DNA from: Bacteroides sp.
GTDB taxonomy: Bacteria > Bacteroidota > Bacteroidia > Bacteroidales > Bacteroidaceae
Length of the DNA: 11,752 nt
Direction of reading: 5' to 3'
NCBI GenBank assembly: GCA_019412865.1
Contig: DXOJ01000297.1
Coordinates: 883-12,634 of the forward strand
Shown here: one piece after another, positions 8,587 to 11,752 of the stretch
How the letters are laid out: each line of letters starts with the position of its first letter
How positions within the stretch are numbered: position 1 is the first letter of the stretch
Notes under the pieces: generated by a model
What the model was told of the DNA's origin: nothing
Databases searched by the model: none
What the model saw: the letters and a program-made list of their open reading frames with translations, nothing else
Made by a program: the position numbers and the translations under genes

Positions 8587-10005
8587 TTATAATTTATAAA
8601 ATTCATCCCAACCTTTACGCGGCGGAAGTCCCGCCAACATTGCATTAGCAAATTCATTATTTGTAATCTGTTTCGTGCGGCTGTCAAAGAACAGCTGTGT
8701 ATTAAGCCGTTGAGCCATTACACCCAGTGAGAACACCTGACTCAAAACACCGTTGATTTCGAACGGTGAGCGCGTCTTTTCAATACCGTTACATGCCAAT
8801 AAGAAGTTTTCGAAGTGATTGGAAGGACTTTTAGGAACCTTCGGTAATTTGCCAGCCATCTCTTTCGCTTTCTCTTCCGGAATAATAGACAAAGTGCTTC
8901 CATGACTCCCCCCTTTAAAGATTAAATCTTTCGTATAGATAATCTTTCCCGGATTCAATTTAGCCGCAGGAGTATCTCCCTGATTTGTCGCAGGAATGTT
9001 CGGGTCCAGTCCCGATACTCCATAACCGGCAGGAATAGGAGGAAGATTATCCAGACCGTCATACCAAGTAATGTCTACCGGTGGCATCCCTTTACGTTGC
9101 GGGAAGCGGAAGAGAATCGTGGAAGAATAAGGGAAGAAATAATCATTATGACCATTTGCGTATTGCATGGTGATTTCATAAGGCAATCCCAGTTCCAGAA
9201 ACTCGTGAGCCGTATCGAGGATATGCGCCCCCCAGTCGCCCAATGCGCCCATGCCAAAATCATACCAGCAACGCCATTGTCCTAAATGATAATCTTTATT
9301 ATATTCGTGATAAGGGGTAACTCCGAGCCAGGTGTCCCAGTCCATATCTTTTGGCAGTTGCTGTCCCGAAGGAAGTTTATAGATATTAGTGTCCCATTTA
9401 TGCCAACGGCGCGGGTTATTCATGTGGGCAGTGATAGCAGTTACGTCTTTGATAATTCCCGCATCCATCCAAGCTTTAAACTGGAAATAGTTTGCTTCAG
9501 AATGTCCCTGATTTCCTACCTGGGTAACCAAGTTAGGACGTTTAAGCGCAGCTTGCATCAACAATTCCGCTTCATAGAAAGTACGGGCCAGCGGTTTTTC
9601 TACATATACATGTTTTCCAGATGCCAATGCCAGCATACTGATCGGGAAATGTGAATGGTCGGGAGTAGCAATCGCCACAGCATCAAACTCATTACCGGCT
9701 TTATCAAACATCTGGCGGAAATCTCTAAACTGTTTTGCCTTCGGATATTTAGCCATAATCTTTTGCGTATGTTTGGCACCCATGTCCACATCACATAACG
9801 CTACCACTTCTACCATACCTGTCCGCGCAAAATCTTCAATAATCTGTTCACCGCGGTTACCAATGCCGATATAGGCTATCTTTACCTTGTCACCTCTTCC
9901 TTTCTTGGGTGAAATCGTTTGAGCATGCAGTAAGTCACCTGCCCCCAACGCCAATCCGGCAGAAGCCATTGACATCGTTTTCAGAAAATCTCTTCGTGTT
10001 ACCAT
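8587..10005 (-). CDS. Tat-exported Gfo/Idh/MocA family oxidoreductase
   Basis: A 472-residue sugar dehydrogenase-like protein. It opens with a twin-arginine signal (TRRDFLK, 3-9) and an Ala/Gly-rich segment ending near LLHAQ (25-29), so a periplasmic location is expected. The Rossmann domain has GIGNRG (47-52), the strand-end acid in ALCDVD (69-74), TPDHSH (114-119) and a canonical EKP (136-138). The substrate domain holds GDWGAHILD (256-264), the place of the usual catalytic Asp/His pair. The C-terminal part, about 300-472, is longer than in the neighbouring paralogue and is typical of the Bacteroidetes subgroup found with DUF1080 proteins. The next gene downstream, 65 bp away, is a tandem DUF1080 protein. 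Inferred role: C3 oxidation of a glycoside, or reduction of a 3-keto sugar, with NAD retained in the exported enzyme. The ATG start sits directly before the Tat motif. Confidence 0.94.
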   Translation of the reverse strand: MVTRRDFLKTMSMASAGLALGAGDLLHAQTISPKKGRGDKVKIAYIGIGNRGEQIIEDFARTGMVEVVALCDVDMGAKHTQKIMAKYPKAKQFRDFRQMFDKAGNEFDAVAIATPDHSHFPISMLALASGKHVYVEKPLARTFYEAELLMQAALKRPNLVTQVGNQGHSEANYFQFKAWMDAGIIKDVTAITAHMNNPRRWHKWDTNIYKLPSGQQLPKDMDWDTWLGVTPYHEYNKDYHLGQWRCWYDFGMGALGDWGAHILDTAHEFLELGLPYEITMQYANGHNDYFFPYSSTILFRFPQRKGMPPVDITWYDGLDNLPPIPAGYGVSGLDPNIPATNQGDTPAAKLNPGKIIYTKDLIFKGGSHGSTLSIIPEEKAKEMAGKLPKVPKSPSNHFENFLLACNGIEKTRSPFEINGVLSQVFSLGVMAQRLNTQLFFDSRTKQITNNEFANAMLAGLPPRKGWDEFYKL

Positions 10006-10063
10006 AAGTTATTTATTTTCATTGATATTGATTAAGTTTTCCAATCTTGAATAGGCCGGGTAA

Positions 10064-10312
10064 TTATCCATTCCCGCTTTTCTTTTTAAACAGTGCCCGT
10101 AACCCATAAAACAGAAGACGCAAAATCCCCCAGAAAGCATAGAGCACAAAAGCAAATATGATGATATAGAAAATAGAGGTTATCATCTCCGTAAACGGCG
10201 CGTGATAAGCAATAATTGCATAGAGGTGTATCAAATTAGATACTACGAAACAAATGAGTAAAGTGATTAACTCTATTTTCTTTCGTCGTGCGGTTACAAT
10301 CGTGTCTTTCAT
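10064..10312 (-). CDS. Small membrane protein with two predicted helices
   Basis: An 82-residue protein that I do not recognise as a named family. It has a basic N terminus (ARRKK, 8-12), a hydrophobic helix at about 14-36, a short loop (HAPFTEM, 37-43), a second hydrophobic stretch at about 44-66, and a basic tail (KKK, 76-78). The positive-inside rule predicts both ends in the cytoplasm and a short periplasmic loop. It overlaps the preceding oxidoreductase by ATGA and lies 58 bp before the next oxidoreductase, so it is embedded between two exported redox enzymes. A role as membrane anchor, small transporter partner or redox-linked subunit is possible, but no catalytic or cofactor motif (no CxxC, no conserved His pair) is seen. 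Its reality rests on hydrophobic pattern, charge pattern and gene coupling. Confidence 0.8.
   Translation of the reverse strand: MKDTIVTARRKKIELITLLICFVVSNLIHLYAIIAYHAPFTEMITSIFYIIIFAFVLYAFWGILRLLFYGLRALFKKKSGNG
10309..10312 (-). promoter_or_regulatory. ATGA stop/start overlap (translational coupling)
   Basis: The TGA of the 431-residue oxidoreductase (10309-10311) and the ATG of the 82-residue membrane protein (10310-10312) share bases as ATGA. Such overlaps normally mean that the downstream gene is translated by reinitiation, so the two proteins should be made in linked amounts. This is also the main support for the small gene being real. Confidence 0.7.
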
Positions 10313-11604
10313 ACTGCTTCGAGTGTTTTTACAGATTGATGGTTCAGATAGTCTATTTTATATTCATCGGGGAAGTAGAGCGTCCGCTCTTCCTCCAGTG
10401 CCTGATGTCCCAGCAAACAAAGCATACTTGCATAGTATCCTTCTTCCGCTATTCTTTCCGGTTGTTTTTGTGTTATGACGGCTTCAACGAACGCTTCCAG
10501 CAACAAGGACGTACCGTCACTCTTAGGACGTTCTCCAATAATGAACTCTCCAGTGTTCTCATTTGCAGTTTCCGGAGCCCAACTCGTTCCGGCAAAAGGA
10601 AGAGAATCGAATACTTTGTTTTCCCAATCATTCACCATCTGCAGGAAAGCCGGTGCAGGAGCCACATTCTCAAAGTAGTATTTTCCTTTTTCCGGTTCTA
10701 CCGTACCAAGGTTACCCATGATCTGTTCTTCCAGTCCATAGAATTTATTGGATATAACGGAGTCGAACGTCATCTTCACCCCATCATCAAAGACATATAC
10801 ACAACTCACATTGTCATACACATCCCTGCCATCCTTCCAATAAGTAATGGCACCATGCCCCATTACCTTCTCGGGAATCTTACGCAAAGCCCAACTTCCG
10901 ATCTGAAGCTGGTGGCAAGCGAGTTCAGTCATCAGTCCCTTCGAGAATTCCTTGTAAAGACGCCAGTTTATCAGGCGTTCCAGATTGGGTGAAGGTACCG
11001 AGCGTCTCCAATCGCCATTCCGGTTCCAAAAGGTACGGATTGCATTTATTTCACCAAAGGTACCCGCATGAATCATCTCCATCGCTTTGATGTAACGAGG
11101 GTCGAACAAACGTTGTTGACCAGTGAAGAAAATCTTTCCCGTGCTACGATGTTTCTGATACATACGGTAACACTCTTCCATCGTAAAACCTATCGACTTC
11201 TCACAAAATACATGCTTTCCTGCGTCGAAAGCATCCAACACGATTTTACAATGCGAACTAAGAGGGGTAGCTACGAGTATGGCATCTATCGACTTATCTT
11301 CCAGCACTTCCCGGTAGTCACCATACACTTTGGCATTAGGCACAAGTTCCAATGCGCTCTCGATAGACGGTTTATAAATGTCGCACAATGCTACGATCTC
11401 GACTTTGGGGTTCTTAGCCAGAAATCCCATTAAAAAACGTCCCCGGGAACCAGGACCGATTATTGCCAGACGGCACTTTTCGTTTGAGGTGTTCGTCACC
11501 TCCGAAAAAGCAGAAAGCCAAGGGCTTGCTGCAAGAAGAGTGCCAGCCCCGGCTATGCCTAAATTCTTTAGAAAATCCCGCCTGCTAATAGGGGTATGTT
11601 TCAT
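10309..11604 (-). CDS. Tat-exported Gfo/Idh/MocA family oxidoreductase (EKS variant)
   Basis: This 431-residue protein belongs to the NAD(P)-dependent Gfo/Idh/MocA sugar dehydrogenases. It starts with a twin-arginine signal (SRRDFLK, residues 7-13, then a weakly hydrophobic segment to about 34), so it should be exported folded, with its cofactor. The Rossmann fold follows, with GPGSRG at 50-55, the strand-end acid in ALCD at 72-75 and ATPLSSH at 112-118. The usual EKP motif reads EKS (135-137). A candidate catalytic histidine lies in ELACHQLQIGSW (227-238). The C-terminal half is the alpha/beta substrate domain. The substrate is unknown; context suggests a glycoside or 3-keto sugar. Its stop overlaps the start of the membrane protein (ATGA). 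The ATG at 11604 places the Tat motif at the N terminus, which supports this start. Family is sure; direction of reaction is not. Confidence 0.93.
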   Translation of the reverse strand: MKHTPISRRDFLKNLGIAGAGTLLAASPWLSAFSEVTNTSNEKCRLAIIGPGSRGRFLMGFLAKNPKVEIVALCDIYKPSIESALELVPNAKVYGDYREVLEDKSIDAILVATPLSSHCKIVLDAFDAGKHVFCEKSIGFTMEECYRMYQKHRSTGKIFFTGQQRLFDPRYIKAMEMIHAGTFGEINAIRTFWNRNGDWRRSVPSPNLERLINWRLYKEFSKGLMTELACHQLQIGSWALRKIPEKVMGHGAITYWKDGRDVYDNVSCVYVFDDGVKMTFDSVISNKFYGLEEQIMGNLGTVEPEKGKYYFENVAPAPAFLQMVNDWENKVFDSLPFAGTSWAPETANENTGEFIIGERPKSDGTSLLLEAFVEAVITQKQPERIAEEGYYASMLCLLGHQALEEERTLYFPDEYKIDYLNHQSVKTLEAV

Positions 11605-11643
11605 GCTTGTGGTATTTAAGATTATAATTAGTTTATCTGAAAA

Positions 11644-11752
11644 TCAATTATTAAATACAGGTGCTTTTTGTGTTTCATAAGAAGGAGCTCCGCCTTCTAC
11701 ATAGTCGTCCCTTAAAAAGTGCCCATCTGCGGAATATTGTACGGAAACAGTA
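11644..11752 (-). CDS. C-terminal end of an unrecognised protein (partial)
   Basis: A minus-strand frame is open from the window edge to a TGA at 11644-11646, giving 35 codons that end in APVFNN. It contains a charged, polar stretch (RDDYVEGGAPSYE) and no membrane segment. It stops 39 bp before the start of the next oxidoreductase, with no terminator-like hairpin between them, so it is probably the preceding gene of the same operon. I do not recognise the family from this tail. In related 3-keto-sugar clusters a TIM-barrel sugar isomerase/epimerase or another oxidoreductase often sits here, but nothing seen proves that. The frame is called from its uninterrupted reading, the protein-like composition and its position; most of the gene lies outside the window. 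Confidence 0.55.
   Translation of the reverse strand, partial: TVSVQYSADGHFLRDDYVEGGAPSYETQKAPVFNN

Noticed and set aside
10288..10992. Plus-strand open frame of 234 codons opposite the 431-residue oxidoreductase
   Set aside because: It is antisense to a clear family member, has odd Phe/Ser/Arg-rich composition and no recognisable domain.

Overview
The window looks like an accessory carbohydrate-utilisation locus of a Bacteroides-type gut bacterium. The evidence is moderately AT-rich DNA, short intergenic gaps without strong Shine-Dalgarno sites, a Bacteroidetes-style lipoprotein signal, and a set of secreted glycoside hydrolases and DUF1080 proteins typical of that phylum. Species cannot be fixed from the sequence. 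Every supported gene lies on the minus strand, so transcription runs from high to low coordinates.

Layout in transcription order: (a) 11752-11644, the last 35 codons of an unrecognised gene; (b) 11604-8587, two Tat-exported Gfo/Idh/MocA oxidoreductases with an 82-residue two-helix membrane protein between them, which overlaps the first one by ATGA; (c) 8521-7175, a Sec-exported protein with two DUF1080 (3-keto-disaccharide hydrolase) domains; (d) 7174-7032, an intergenic gap holding a modular inverted repeat built of 9-nt units; (e) 7031-6216, a short, divergent ApbE-like flavin transferase; (f) 6262-6053, an AT-rich region with a 22-nt-period direct repeat and a 12-bp inverted repeat, probably including a promoter; (g) 6052-114, three secreted carbohydrate-active genes: a GH115 alpha-glucuronidase, a beta-propeller lipoprotein with a CBM9-like end, and a GH105 unsaturated uronyl hydrolase. 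A weak terminator-like hairpin follows. There is no SusC/SusD pair, regulator, polysaccharide lyase, RNA gene, IS element or CRISPR array in the window.

Working model (inference): the surface propeller lipoprotein and the periplasmic GH115 and GH105 trim an acidic plant glycan. The exported oxidoreductases oxidise a glycoside at C3, the tandem DUF1080 protein cleaves the 3-keto glycoside, and the second oxidoreductase reduces the released keto-sugar. That would make a redox-balanced route beside classical hydrolysis. The parallel is the 3-keto glycoside pathway described in Bacteroides thetaiotaomicron. The unusual parts are its coupling to uronic-acid hydrolases, the small membrane protein, and the ApbE-like protein.
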